Position numbers and translations under genes: made by a program. The notes beneath the pieces are model-generated. The model was not told the DNA's origin and searched no databases. It worked only from the letters and a program-made list of their open reading frames with translations. A DNA stretch of 64,000 nt, taken from positions 4,340,001-4,404,000 of the forward strand of contig NZ_CP020105.1 of the NCBI RefSeq assembly GCF_002067135.1. The letters run 5' to 3'. Source of the DNA: Spirosoma rigui (GTDB taxonomy: Bacteria; Bacteroidota; Bacteroidia; Cytophagales; Spirosomataceae). Position 1 is the stretch's first letter; every line of letters begins with the position of its first letter. Of the stretch, positions 8,930 through 18,042 are shown piece after piece.

Positions 8930-9745
8930 TTACGCAATTTCTTTCTGCTTCGGCTCTTCCACCAGGCGATCGTGACCTACTTCCTGTTGGGCCTGCTGGC
9001 TGTCTTTCGTTGGCCGTAACCGAACGATATGCAGTTTATGGAGCAGACCGATAACCGGGAAGGTGGGATCAAACTCAAACCATTTGGCACCGAAGTTAGC
9101 CGAGTTGGGGCGCTTATGGTGGTTATTCTGGAACAGTTCACCCATCATGACCACATCCAGGATCAGCGAGTTCTTGGATTTATCGTGGTTGTCGAAGTTC
9201 GAGTACCCGTATTTGTGACCGCTCCAGTTAATAATGGCTCCGTGAACGGGTCCCATGACAAAGTGAACGGGCAGCAGCAGGAAGAACGCCCAGTGCATAT
9301 CGAGGTACACGAACGCGAAGATGTAGAAGAGGCTGTAAAGAACACCCCAGCCTGCCCGTGATACCCACGAATCACCCACTTTTTCAATGAAACTCCACTC
9401 GGGGTAGTTCTTGTCAAACTGCCGTTCAACGGGCTGCTTGCGGTGCAGGACGGCATTGTATATATCTTTAGTCTTCCACATCATCGTGAAGATGTTCTTC
9501 GTATGATGGGGCGAGTGAGGGTCGCGGGGGGTATCGCTGAACGCGTGGTGCATCCGGTGCAACACCGCGTAGGCACGGGGGCTCAAGTAGGACGATCCCT
9601 GCGACACGTAGGTCAGCGCGTAGAAAAAACGCTCCCAGAATTTACTCATGGAAAACATTTTATGGGCTGAATAACGGTGCAGGAAGAACGTTTGGCAGAA
9701 CAGAGACAAATACCAATGCCCAATGAACGCGGCCAGTACAATCAC
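8930..9745 (-). CDS. Acyl-CoA (fatty acid) desaturase
   Basis: This membrane-bound di-iron desaturase introduces a cis double bond into acyl chains. The 271-residue protein has three histidine boxes: HRYSAH (about residues 23-28), HRMHH (about 63-67) and NNHHKR near residue 209, with hydrophobic segments between. An in-frame TAG lies five codons before the GTG at 9745, so GTG (or the ATT just before it) must be the start; GTG is preferred. It resembles the stearoyl-CoA delta-9 type common in Bacteroidota. It is transcribed toward nagB and shares the terminator at 8869-8906. Confidence 0.9.
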   Translation of the reverse strand: MIVLAAFIGHWYLSLFCQTFFLHRYSAHKMFSMSKFWERFFYALTYVSQGSSYLSPRAYAVLHRMHHAFSDTPRDPHSPHHTKNIFTMMWKTKDIYNAVLHRKQPVERQFDKNYPEWSFIEKVGDSWVSRAGWGVLYSLFYIFAFVYLDMHWAFFLLLPVHFVMGPVHGAIINWSGHKYGYSNFDNHDKSKNSLILDVVMMGELFQNNHHKRPNSANFGAKWFEFDPTFPVIGLLHKLHIVRLRPTKDSQQAQQEVGHDRLVEEPKQKEIA

Positions 9746-9846
9746 AATGTTGGATGTCTAGGGTGAAAACGGTTTACTAAGAATACTCCTACAAAACTAA
9801 CGAAATTTAGAGCGATTTGGCTTGCTCTCTCCGAATAATACCTGAA

Positions 9847-10506
9847 TTAATTTGTAGTCGTCGCGTATTGCAGCAAATTGGCGCCCATGCGCAAGGCCTG
9901 TTGCCGAACGGGTTCGGGGTCGTTATAGACGCTCTGGTCCTCCCAGCCGTTACCGAGATCACACTCGTAGCTGTAAAAACATACCAGCCGGCCTTGGTAA
10001 ATCAACCCGAATCCCTGGGGTGACTTCCCGTCGTGCTCGTGGACTTTTGGCAGCCCGCTTGCGAATTTGAACCGCTGCTGGTAGACGGGGTGGTTGAAAG
10101 GCAGTTCCACAAATGACAGTTCTGGAAATACTTTCTTCATCTCCCGCCGGATGAACTTATCCATACCGTAGTTGTCGTCGACGTGCAAAAACCCACCCGA
10201 CATCAGGTACCGGCGCATATTCCGCACGTCGGTATCGCTGAAGGTGACGTTTCCGTGGCCCGTCATGTGCACAAACGGATAGCCGAAAATGTCGGGGCTG
10301 CCCGGCTCCACAATATCTTCTTCCGGAAAGATGTTCATCCGCAGGTTGGCATTGGCAAACTTGATCAGGTTGGGCATCGACGTTTTATTGGCATACCAGT
10401 CGCCCCCGCCGTTGTACTTGAGCTTGGCAATTTTATAGGCGTATTGTGCCTGTGCTACGCCGAAAGACGCCTGCAGGACCAGGAGTGCTAAAAAGACTTT
10501 TTTCAT
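9847..10506 (-). CDS. DUF4159 domain-containing secreted protein
   Basis: The 219-residue protein begins with a clear signal peptide (MKKVFLALLVLQASFGVAQAQ). The rest is a DUF4159 domain with the conserved GGGDWYAN start, the HMTGHGNVTFSD segment and GGFLHVDDNYG, which is related to the ThuA/glutamine-amidotransferase-like fold. The function of DUF4159 is not established. The start codon overlaps the stop of rsmE (TCAT on the plus strand, ATGA in the gene direction), so it is translationally coupled behind rsmE. Confidence 0.88.
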   Translation of the reverse strand: MKKVFLALLVLQASFGVAQAQYAYKIAKLKYNGGGDWYANKTSMPNLIKFANANLRMNIFPEEDIVEPGSPDIFGYPFVHMTGHGNVTFSDTDVRNMRRYLMSGGFLHVDDNYGMDKFIRREMKKVFPELSFVELPFNHPVYQQRFKFASGLPKVHEHDGKSPQGFGLIYQGRLVCFYSYECDLGNGWEDQSVYNDPEPVRQQALRMGANLLQYATTTN

Positions 10507-11207
10507 GCGTGTATGAAATTTAAGATCTGGCAGGCAGTCAAAGCCGCAGTTTCGGTTCGTAATCGATTGGGGCCGAGGGTAACCATCCGAAAGCCGGCGG
10601 CCACGGCCTGCTCAATTTCGGCATTTGAAAAGTCGCCTTCGGGACCTATCAGCACCGCATACTGCCCGCCCGGCACGGCAACCCGGGCCAGGTTTTCCGG
10701 TACGTCGCCATCGGGTAAGTGACCAATAAACCGCTGTGATTCATCCACTGTTTTCAGCAACTCCCCGAACGAAACGGCTTCGTCCAGCCGGGGCATAAAA
10801 CCTTGCAGCGACTGCTTCATCGCCGACACGGCAATCTTCTCCAGCCGTTCCCGCTTAAACACGCGCCGTTCGGAATGGTGCCCGAAAAAGAAGCTGATTC
10901 GCTCAATGCCAATTTCGACAGCCTTCTCCACAAACCACTCGATCCGGTCGTTATTTTTCGTGGGCGCCACGCAAATTCGGATCGAAAACGGGCGCGGGGG
11001 CGTCGTTTGGGTTTCTACAATCCGGAAGGCGCACCGGCGGGCATCAGCCTGGGTAATAACGCTCAAATGACGGTTTCCGTGCCCGTCGGTAACGGCAATC
11101 GGGTCGCCCATAGCCAGTCGTAATGTCTTGACGGCATGGCGAGAATCATCTTCAGTAAGGAATGAATGGTCACCCCGGATGTCGCCGGGCTGGTAAAATA
11201 AATGCAT
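10503..11207 (-). CDS. rsmE: 16S rRNA (uracil-1498-N3)-methyltransferase
   Basis: RsmE methylates U1498 of 16S rRNA using S-adenosylmethionine and has a SPOUT (knotted) fold. The 234-residue protein has the PUA-like N-terminus starting MHLFYQPG, the APTKNNDRIEWFVEKAVEIG segment, and the C-terminal knot motifs IGPEGDFSNAE and LGPNRLRTETAA that bind the cofactor. I chose ATG 11207 because MHLFYQ matches the family start; the frame is open for 89 further codons upstream, overlapping the next gene, and that part is not conserved protein. It is probably in one transcript with the membrane protein upstream and DUF4159 downstream. Confidence 0.95.
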   Translation of the reverse strand: MHLFYQPGDIRGDHSFLTEDDSRHAVKTLRLAMGDPIAVTDGHGNRHLSVITQADARRCAFRIVETQTTPPRPFSIRICVAPTKNNDRIEWFVEKAVEIGIERISFFFGHHSERRVFKRERLEKIAVSAMKQSLQGFMPRLDEAVSFGELLKTVDESQRFIGHLPDGDVPENLARVAVPGGQYAVLIGPEGDFSNAEIEQAVAAGFRMVTLGPNRLRTETAALTACQILNFIHA

Positions 11208-11250
11208 ACGGAACGTAATGATAAAGTAATCCTCCTTGTAGCTGACCGTA

Positions 11251-11694
11251 TCAGTCCCGGTTACGACTGGCAAGCCCCACCAGGAGCAACCCTTTAAGCG
11301 AATCGAGAAACAGGTTATCCGGCTTACCGAAGGTGACGTATATACCAACTCCAATGCCGATCCACCAGAAACCCAGCAGGTAGCACAACACCCGGTAGTT
11401 CGGGTTACGCTGCCACAGCTGGTAGACCGCAAGCGCACAGACGAGTGATACAACCAACAGAAACCACGCCACAATATAACCCAGGAAAGCCGTATCGGCC
11501 GATAACATCACACCAAATTGGGCAAGGGTAAATGCGGGGGCGAAAAAAGCTCCGCCTGTCAGAGCCAGTTCGAACACCAGCGAAAGGACAAGGACGGTCA
11601 GCAACAGGTTGCGAATCATACGGGTGGAATACGGGGTTGACTGCAAGTACGCTGAAATCAGCCCGAATAAAAAAACAACGATAATTCCTGCCAC
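11251..11694 (-). CDS. Hypothetical membrane protein, about four TM segments
   Basis: I do not recognise the family. The 147-residue product has about four to five hydrophobic segments (residues about 1-16, 28-50, 64-90 and 103-125) and a short polar C-terminus. ATG 11619 (MIRNLLLTV) is an equally good start and would give 122 residues with four segments. It lies 43 bases before rsmE on the same strand, so it may be co-transcribed. No catalytic motif is visible. Confidence 0.6.
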   Translation of the reverse strand: MAGIIVVFLFGLISAYLQSTPYSTRMIRNLLLTVLVLSLVFELALTGGAFFAPAFTLAQFGVMLSADTAFLGYIVAWFLLVVSLVCALAVYQLWQRNPNYRVLCYLLGFWWIGIGVGIYVTFGKPDNLFLDSLKGLLLVGLASRNRD

Positions 11695-11793
11695 AGGCGG
11701 TAATACCAGCCGTATCTGATGTCAGAAAGAAGGATAAAGACAGCTACCCTGCTACCCTAAGCCGGAGCAGTGACATCAGCCGTGGTCGGCACC

Positions 11794-12372
11794 TCAAAAA
11801 TCCGGGATCAGGTTGGTCTTGAAAAGCTTAATGGCAATAGCCAGCAGGATAATTCCAAAAATTTTGCGCAACACGGCCAGCCCGCCCGGTCCCAGCCGGT
11901 TTTCGAGCCACTCGGATGATTTCAATACGGCATAAATCAGCACCAGGTTGATAACGATACCGACGATGATATTGACCGTCTGGTACTCGGCCCGGAGCGA
12001 GATGATTGTCGTAAGGGTACCGGCACCGGCGATGAGCGGAAAGGCAATGGGGACGATGTGGGAGGCCCCACCGCTGGTTTCATCGGGCTTGAAAATAGTA
12101 CGTCCCAGGATCATTTCCAGGCCAATCAGGAAAATGATCAGGGCGCCGGCTACGGCAAATGACGCCACATCAACCCCGAACAGCTTAAGAATGCGCTCGC
12201 CAACGAACAGAAACGAGACCATGAGCACGCCCGACACGACCGTGGCACGCTCCGACTCGATTTTACCTATTTTTTTGCGCAGGTCGATGATGACCGGCAA
12301 GGAGCCAATCACGTCGATCACCGAGAAGAGAATGAGCGTGACGGAGATTATTTCTTTGAAACTGAATGACAT
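11794..12372 (-). CDS. MarC family integral membrane protein
   Basis: The 192-residue protein has six predicted membrane segments and the features of the MarC/UPF0056 family: an N-terminal segment followed by VIDVIGSLPVI, the FLIGLEMILGR stretch and PIAFPLIAGAGTLTTIISL in the middle. MarC proteins have no established function despite the name. The gene begins 9 bases after the class V aminotransferase stop, so both are likely in one transcript with aroQ upstream. Confidence 0.9.
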   Translation of the reverse strand: MSFSFKEIISVTLILFSVIDVIGSLPVIIDLRKKIGKIESERATVVSGVLMVSFLFVGERILKLFGVDVASFAVAGALIIFLIGLEMILGRTIFKPDETSGGASHIVPIAFPLIAGAGTLTTIISLRAEYQTVNIIVGIVINLVLIYAVLKSSEWLENRLGPGGLAVLRKIFGIILLAIAIKLFKTNLIPDF

Positions 12373-12381
12373 AGTGCAAAC

Positions 12382-13416
12382 CTACCGGAAATCTTGCAGA
12401 AACTGACGGAGTTGGCTAATCTCATCGTTGGTAATGGCGGGGAAATTAGCCAGACGGAACGTCGTTTGCTTCCAGTCACCGTAGCCGTTACCGAGCTGGA
12501 TACCCGCCTGCAAAGCCGCTGCTTTAATGGCCCTGATTCGCTCCTCGCTCCCCTTGACGGCAATGACCGTGTCAGATCGAACGGCGGGGTCATCGTTCAG
12601 CAGGGAAAAGCCCCGACCGGCCGGGGTGGTGGTCCAGTCCGTCAGAAACCGATACCAGTCGGCCGATCGCTGACGGGTCAGGGCATCCACAGCGGCAATG
12701 GCCGGCACCTGTTGCAGTACCCGCATGAGCAGGTAGATACCCAAGCCATTAGGCGTGTAAGGCGTCTGAAACTTGGCGAAGTTTTCGTGGATGAAGAGCA
12801 GGCTGTTGTAATGGTCGTTTTCGCCGATGGCCTGGGCGCGTTTCAACGCGCTGGGCGAATAAACCAGCACCGCCAGGCCGGCAGGCAGGCCAAAACATTT
12901 TTGCACCGACGCAAACCAGACGTCAGCCAGTGTCCAATCGAATGCGATCCCCGCCATGGATGATACGGCATCAACCGCGATGATACCCGAGAACTCCGCC
13001 CGGAACTGGGCCAGCGACGGCATGCTCACCTGACTCCCGTTGGAGGTTTCGTTTTGCACAATGCAGAGTACGTCGGCTTCGCTGAGATTGACCGGTGGTT
13101 TGATCCGGTAGGCGTATTCCGCCCATTTCTGACCGAAAGCGCCCGCAAAGGGGTGCAAGCTGGTTTCGGCCGTGAGCGACTGCGCCACGATCTCCCAGCA
13201 TTCCGTTGCCGACGAAACGAATGCGATCTGGTAATCGGCGGGGATAGCCAGCTTTTCGTGCAGCAGCTGGATGGCTTCTTTGACCACCTCCATAAACCCC
13301 GAACTCCGGTGGTTCAGGCTGACAATACCCGACCGGACGGCTTCGGCAGCATAATCGGCCACGGCGGGGTACACCTTCGACGGGCCGGGATAGAACGTTA
13401 TCATGTCACTCCTCAT
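12382..13416 (-). CDS. Class V aminotransferase, phosphoserine aminotransferase-like
   Basis: This 344-residue PLP enzyme has the SerC-like opening ITFYPGPSKVYPAV, the SLNHRSSGF motif, AVDAVSSMAG (the Asp that contacts the PLP ring nitrogen) and the Schiff-base Lys in SVQKCFGLPAG. The family converts 3-phosphohydroxypyruvate and glutamate to phosphoserine; the alternative is another alanine/serine-glyoxylate-type aminotransferase. ATG 13404 (MITFYPG) is as likely a start as 13416 and fits the family better. It lies between aroQ (47 bases upstream) and marC. Confidence 0.8.
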   Translation of the reverse strand: MRSDMITFYPGPSKVYPAVADYAAEAVRSGIVSLNHRSSGFMEVVKEAIQLLHEKLAIPADYQIAFVSSATECWEIVAQSLTAETSLHPFAGAFGQKWAEYAYRIKPPVNLSEADVLCIVQNETSNGSQVSMPSLAQFRAEFSGIIAVDAVSSMAGIAFDWTLADVWFASVQKCFGLPAGLAVLVYSPSALKRAQAIGENDHYNSLLFIHENFAKFQTPYTPNGLGIYLLMRVLQQVPAIAAVDALTRQRSADWYRFLTDWTTTPAGRGFSLLNDDPAVRSDTVIAVKGSEERIRAIKAAALQAGIQLGNGYGDWKQTTFRLANFPAITNDEISQLRQFLQDFR

Positions 13417-13463
13417 ATAGCAGCCAACAGGTTGCCCATGCCTGAATCAGGGCAGGTTAGTCA

Positions 13464-13886
13464 TTAATCACCGATCAGGTACCGCACGGCCAGTTCATAG
13501 CCCCGCAAGCCCAGCCCCACAATAACACCTTTGCATTTGGCCGACAGGTAGCTGTGGTGCCGGAACGATTCGCGGGCGTGGACGTTGGAAATATGCACTT
13601 CCACCGCCGGGGCCGTCACCGCCGAGAGGGCGTCGCCCAGGGCTACGGATGTATGGGTATACGCCCCCGCATTGATGACGATACCATCTATATCGAAGCC
13701 CAGCTCGTGAATTTTATCCAGCAGTTCGCCCTCGTGGTTCGACTGAAAATACCGTAGTTGCACGTCGGGAAACAAAGACTCCAAGGTTTTCAGGTAATCG
13801 ACAAACGAGCGGTTGCCATAAATATCCGGCTCACGCTTGCCTAACAGGTTGAGGTTGGGGCCGTTAATAATCAGGATCTGTTTCAT
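13464..13886 (-). CDS. aroQ: 3-dehydroquinate dehydratase, type II
   Basis: AroQ makes 3-dehydroshikimate in the shikimate pathway. The 140-residue protein is the usual size and has INGPNLNLLGKREPDIYG at the start (with the active-site Arg and Tyr), SNHEGELLDKIHE, NAGAYTHTSVAL and EVHISNVHARE with the catalytic His. ATG 13886 (MKQILIINGPN) is the family start; an upstream extension to 13955 has no conserved sequence. It is divergent from xerD, 74 bases apart, and probably heads an operon with the aminotransferase and marC. Confidence 0.95.
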   Translation of the reverse strand: MKQILIINGPNLNLLGKREPDIYGNRSFVDYLKTLESLFPDVQLRYFQSNHEGELLDKIHELGFDIDGIVINAGAYTHTSVALGDALSAVTAPAVEVHISNVHARESFRHHSYLSAKCKGVIVGLGLRGYELAVRYLIGD

Positions 13887-13960
13887 CGTATAAAGTCGGC
13901 CGTCGCGGGCGGCAATGCAAGTGGTAAAAACATGGCCGGTCCAGCCGGGCGGCACTACGT

Positions 13961-14863
13961 ATGTGGCAAAGTTATATAAACGCCTTTAAGAACTACCTCA
14001 AACTGGAACGGTCGCTGGCCGAAAACTCGGTGGAGGCATACCTGCACGATGCCGAGAAACTGCACGAATATATCCTACTGACAAACCCGTCCCTGAGTCC
14101 TATGCAAGTGTCGGCGCGGGAGCTGATGAACTTTCTGATGTACCTGGGCGAGCTGGGTCTGTCGGCCCACAGCCAGGCTCGCATGCTGTCGGGGCTGAAG
14201 TCGTTCTTTAAGTACCTGCTGCTCGAAAACCTCATCCAGCATGACCCAACGCAGTTGCTGGAAGCGCCAAAGCTGGGCCGCAAACTGCCCGACACACTAA
14301 GCTTTCCCGAGATCGAAGCCATGCTGGACGCAATTGACCTCTCTACCCCGGGCGGCACCCGCGACCGGGCGTTGATCGAGGTGCTGTACAGCTCGGGCCT
14401 GCGCGTGTCGGAACTGGTTGGCCTCCGGCTCACGAACTGCTACTTCGACGCTGGCTTCGTTCGGGTATTAGGCAAGGGCGACAAAGTGCGGCTCGTTCCG
14501 ATCGGTCAGGACGCCATGCACTACACCCGCCTGTACCTCGACCATGTACGAAGCGGACTCAACGTCCAGAAGGGCGACGAAGACACCATTTTCCTCAACC
14601 TGCGGGGGAGCCAGCTGTCGCGCATTACGGTCTTCACAACCATTAAAAAGCTGGCCGCTGAAGTAGGTATCCAGAAAGCCATTAGCCCCCACACCTTCCG
14701 GCACTCGTTCGCTACCCACCTTATCGAAGGGGGAGCCGACCTGCGGGCGGTGCAGCAGATGCTGGGCCATGAATCCATCACGACTACCGAGATCTATACC
14801 CACCTCGACCGCGACTACCTGCAACAGACCCTCCGCGAGTTTCACCCGCGTAGTAAACGGTAG
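13961..14863 (+). CDS. xerD: Site-specific tyrosine recombinase XerD
   Basis: The 300-residue protein has an N-terminal SAM-like core-binding domain (about 1-90) and a catalytic domain. The catalytic set is complete and falls on the same numbers as in Escherichia coli XerD: Arg148 (GLRVSEL), Lys172, His244 and Arg247 (HTFRHSF), His270 (LGHESI) and nucleophile Tyr279 (IYTHLD). Xer recombinases resolve chromosome dimers at dif near the terminus. There is no phage or integron gene nearby, which supports a housekeeping role. A weak 7-bp hairpin (14880-14904) follows the stop. Confidence 0.95.
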   Translation: MWQSYINAFKNYLKLERSLAENSVEAYLHDAEKLHEYILLTNPSLSPMQVSARELMNFLMYLGELGLSAHSQARMLSGLKSFFKYLLLENLIQHDPTQLLEAPKLGRKLPDTLSFPEIEAMLDAIDLSTPGGTRDRALIEVLYSSGLRVSELVGLRLTNCYFDAGFVRVLGKGDKVRLVPIGQDAMHYTRLYLDHVRSGLNVQKGDEDTIFLNLRGSQLSRITVFTTIKKLAAEVGIQKAISPHTFRHSFATHLIEGGADLRAVQQMLGHESITTTEIYTHLDRDYLQQTLREFHPRSKR

Positions 14864-15127
14864 CAGGGGTAACCGATTCGAAAGCCGCTATCAAGCAGGC
14901 TTTCTCAATCCGTCGTTTGCGCCCGTTCCGCTTGATTGAATCAGGGGGGGCTTCCGTCCCGACACTTGCTGCGGCAGCCCGCATAGTCGATACCCTGTCC
15001 CCTGCAACAATCCGATCCTGCCACTCACTCAACCGGGGGCATAGCTCTAAACTACGCGCTGTATTTCAGGTTATTAGGAGAACAACCTCACTACTAACCA
15101 CTGTTCCCTACAACCCCGCGACCCGCT

Positions 15128-16135
15128 ATGTTTGTAACCACAAATGCCACAGTAGCCATTGTGCTATGCCTGATCACCATGCTCAGCTGGGGCTCCTGGG
15201 CCAACGCGCAGAAGTTCGTTACGAAATCGGCACCCTTGTATGTCTTTTACCGCGACTACGTCTACGGTATCCTGATAGCAGCTCTGATCATGGCGTTCAC
15301 GCTGGGCAGCTTTGGTACCCAGGGTCGCTCCGTCCTGGATGATATCCGGCAGGCTGACCTCAAGTATTGCCTGATTGCCCTGGCCGGTGGTGTCGTCTTC
15401 AACATTGGAAACATGCTGCTCACGGTGGGCATCAGCATGGCAGGTATCTCCGTTGCCATGCCCGTTGGTACGGGCTTGTCGCTGGCTATTGGCCTGGTCA
15501 TCAATTACCTGGCTGAACCGAAGGGGAGTATTCCACTCCTGGTGGCGGGGGGAGTCACCATCCTGGGAGCCATGGTTTTCAGCTCGCTGGCCTACCGGGC
15601 AAAACAGAAACAGGACGACTCCGGTGACTCGTCCGGCAACAGCAAGGGAATCTGGATTGCCCTGGCGGGTGGTCTGGTCGCAGGTTTTTTCTTTCGGGTT
15701 ACGTCAGAGTCACTGGCGTCCGATCTGGAAAGCCCCGAAGCCGGACTACTGACGCCCTATACCGCGACGGCCCTCTTCGCCCTTGGACTGACCATTAGCA
15801 ATCCGCTGATCGAGCAACTGGTCCGCCGGTTCGTTCTGTCCGATAAACCGGGCGCCCGCCCCTATGCCGATACGCCCGCCCGGGAGCACCTGGCCGGGCT
15901 GGGTGGCGGGCTGATCTGGGGCGTTGGTCTGGTAGCGCTCCTGCTAGGGGCCAAACAAGCCGGCGATGCCGTTTCGTACGGTATCAGCCAGGGGGCAACA
16001 ATCGTATCCGTGCTCTGGGGACTCGTTATCTGGAAGGAGTTCAGGGGTGCCCCCGCCAGCGCCCACCGTTTCCTCTGGCTCATGGGCGTTACCTACGTAG
16101 CAGGGCTCCTGCTGATCGTTATGGCCCGTTCCTGA
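15128..16135 (+). CDS. DMT-superfamily transporter, GRP/ureide-permease-like
   Basis: The 335-residue protein has about ten hydrophobic segments and starts with a CLITMLSWGSWANAQK segment, the mark of the GRP sugar-transporter/ureide-permease branch of the drug/metabolite transporter superfamily. A polar linker (about residues 160-175, KQKQDDSGDSSGNSK) splits two five-segment halves. Bacteroidota members are often labelled multidrug DMT permeases without proof; a sugar, nucleobase or purine derivative is more likely. It stands alone, with no operon partner. Confidence 0.7.
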   Translation: MFVTTNATVAIVLCLITMLSWGSWANAQKFVTKSAPLYVFYRDYVYGILIAALIMAFTLGSFGTQGRSVLDDIRQADLKYCLIALAGGVVFNIGNMLLTVGISMAGISVAMPVGTGLSLAIGLVINYLAEPKGSIPLLVAGGVTILGAMVFSSLAYRAKQKQDDSGDSSGNSKGIWIALAGGLVAGFFFRVTSESLASDLESPEAGLLTPYTATALFALGLTISNPLIEQLVRRFVLSDKPGARPYADTPAREHLAGLGGGLIWGVGLVALLLGAKQAGDAVSYGISQGATIVSVLWGLVIWKEFRGAPASAHRFLWLMGVTYVAGLLLIVMARS

Positions 16136-16524
16136 CGCGGGGAGCAAGGCTGCTTTACCCGGTAACGGGATCATTTTCTGGCTGGGCGGACAAAAAAGTC
16201 CCCGCCAGCGAGAGGATAGCGGGGAACCGTCAATCTAACTAACCCAAAACTACATAAAAATTTTTCTGACTATCAGCTTTTCCGGACCACCACACCCAGC
16301 AACTGGCAGGTAAACCACCGGCGGGTGCGGAGAACGTGTGTGTTCGTATGGTATACTATTTTTATGCCTATAGACTATAAATATTTTATATAACCAATCG
16401 ACTTACTCTGATAATAGTACAGATTGCTTTTGTCGATTTTTCTACAAATGCCGTGCCAACTTTTTAGTTTGTTCGAATTGTTTGCGCACCATTTTAGTAT
16501 CTTACCCACTTATCGTTCTCAACC
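16136..16524. other. AT-rich intergenic region, no gene seen
   Basis: The 389 bases hold a small GC-rich hairpin (about 16199-16225, 7-bp stem, no T-tract) that may end the transporter transcript, followed by very AT-rich DNA that probably contains the promoter of the aminotransferase at 16525. I found no tRNA, riboswitch or credible open reading frame. Confidence 0.5.
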
Positions 16525-17715
16525 ATGATTGACGAAGCTGCTCTGCTTACCGGACAGAAACATCTGTTCTCCTTACCCGACGGAATCCACTACATTAATT
16601 GTGCCACCCGATCTCCTTTCAGCAAAGCCGTTGAGCAGGCCGGGCACGACGCACTGAGCCAGCATGCCAATCCGTTTGGGCTACACCCCGACGATTTTTT
16701 CGCCGGCTCAGCGCGGGTGCGTTCGTTATTTTCTGCCCTTGTTCATAACCCGGACCCGGAACGAATTGCTATTATCCCATCGGTCTCCTATGGCATGGGC
16801 GTGGTTGCGCGTAACCTCCCGAACAAACCTGGTATCCGGCGGGGTCAGCAGATTGTCCTCGTCGACAGTGAGTTTCCCAGTGATGTTTATGCCTGGGATC
16901 GGGTACGGGCTGAACTGGACCTGACTCTTACGGTTGTGACCATGCCCACCGACTCCCCCAGGGGCGACCGCTGGAATGAGCGAATATTGGATGCCATCGG
17001 GCTCGACACGGCACTGGTTGTAACGCCCGCTGTGCACTGGATGTACGGTATCCGCTTCGACCTGGAAGCTATCGGCAAGCGCGCCCGGGAAGTGGGCGCC
17101 TGGCTGGCCGTCGACGGAACGCAATCGGTTGGTGCCATGCCTTTCCATTTGGATGCTGTTCAGCCCGACGCGCTGATCTGCGCGGGGTACAAATGGCTGA
17201 TGGGCCCCTACTCCCTCGGGCTCGCTTACTTCGGACCAGCTTTCGACGAGGGTATCCCGCTGGAAGAAAGCTGGATGAATCGACTCGACAGCAACCAGTT
17301 TCACCGGCTGATGGACTACCAGCCCGTCTACAGACCCAAGGCGTACCGGTACAACGTGGGGGAGCAGACGCACTTTATTCAGATGCCCATGCTCGAAACG
17401 GCCCTGACGCAACTCCTCAACTGGCAACCCGATCGGATTCAGGACTATACCCGCGCCCTGCTGGCTCCGGCCTGGGCCAGCCTGGAAGCACTGGGCTGCT
17501 CCGTTGAACCCGCCAACGGCAGCACCGGTCGAAGCCACCACCTCGTTGGCCTGTGGCTACCCGACCACGCCGATCCCATGGCCGTGACGCAGGCCTTGCA
17601 GGCCGAACGCGTATCGGTATCGGCGCGGGCGCGGGTACTACGTATCGCCCCCCACCTCTACAATACCCCCACCGACATCGACGCCCTCGTGAGCGTCCTG
17701 ACAAACGTTTTATAA
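16525..17715 (+). CDS. Class V-fold PLP-dependent aminotransferase/lyase
   Basis: The 396-residue protein is of the NifS/IscS-like class V fold used by cysteine desulfurase-like and isopenicillin-epimerase-like enzymes. Visible features are NCATRSPFSKAV near the N-terminus, AVDGTQSVGAMPF (the PLP Asp and Gln) and the Schiff-base Lys in CAGYKWLMGPYSLG. It lacks a cysteine-containing active loop that would mark a desulfurase, so it is better called an aminotransferase-like enzyme of unknown substrate. It is a single-gene unit ended by a long hairpin. Confidence 0.82.
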   Translation: MIDEAALLTGQKHLFSLPDGIHYINCATRSPFSKAVEQAGHDALSQHANPFGLHPDDFFAGSARVRSLFSALVHNPDPERIAIIPSVSYGMGVVARNLPNKPGIRRGQQIVLVDSEFPSDVYAWDRVRAELDLTLTVVTMPTDSPRGDRWNERILDAIGLDTALVVTPAVHWMYGIRFDLEAIGKRAREVGAWLAVDGTQSVGAMPFHLDAVQPDALICAGYKWLMGPYSLGLAYFGPAFDEGIPLEESWMNRLDSNQFHRLMDYQPVYRPKAYRYNVGEQTHFIQMPMLETALTQLLNWQPDRIQDYTRALLAPAWASLEALGCSVEPANGSTGRSHHLVGLWLPDHADPMAVTQALQAERVSVSARARVLRIAPHLYNTPTDIDALVSVLTNVL

Positions 17716-17804
17716 AAAAAGAGGAGAAAGGAAGGGACCAGAGGATAGGGATTGCTGACGCGACACTCTTCTCCTCTGGTCCCTTGCTTTCTCCTCCTTT
17801 TTTT
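17714..17804. terminator. Long imperfect hairpin terminator
   Basis: Two arms of about 32 bases (17714-17745 and about 17773-17804) pair nearly perfectly, with one small bulge and one mismatch, around a loop of about 27 bases. The outer ends are an A-tract and a T-tract. It begins inside the stop codon of the gene at 16525 and can terminate transcription from either side. Confidence 0.75.
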
Positions 17805-18042
17805 ATTTCTCCCCAATGTCCCCAAACAGACAGGAGATGTCCTGAATCAGACAGTGTGGCCGCATGTGGCAGCTGATCTTTGATGCACCTACCAGAGTCG
17901 GTCAGGTCCACAGCATTCCTTCCTGACTGACCAGCCGTATTGACCAACCCGCACGCGGGCGGCTGGTCATCTGGTAATGCCCCAGTTGTTTCATCAAGAA
18001 CGAACGTACTACAAACCCAAACCTACCCTACCCGACTAGATT

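Noticed and set aside
14784-15032. 82-codon minus-strand frame after xerD
   Set aside because: Overlaps the conserved XerD C-terminus and has low-complexity basic ends; no promoter or family support.
14864-18042. Search for tRNA genes, riboswitches and attachment sites in the longer gaps and after xerD
   Set aside because: No cloverleaf, T-loop sequence, or direct repeat flanking xerD was seen; the Xer protein has housekeeping residues and no phage genes nearby.
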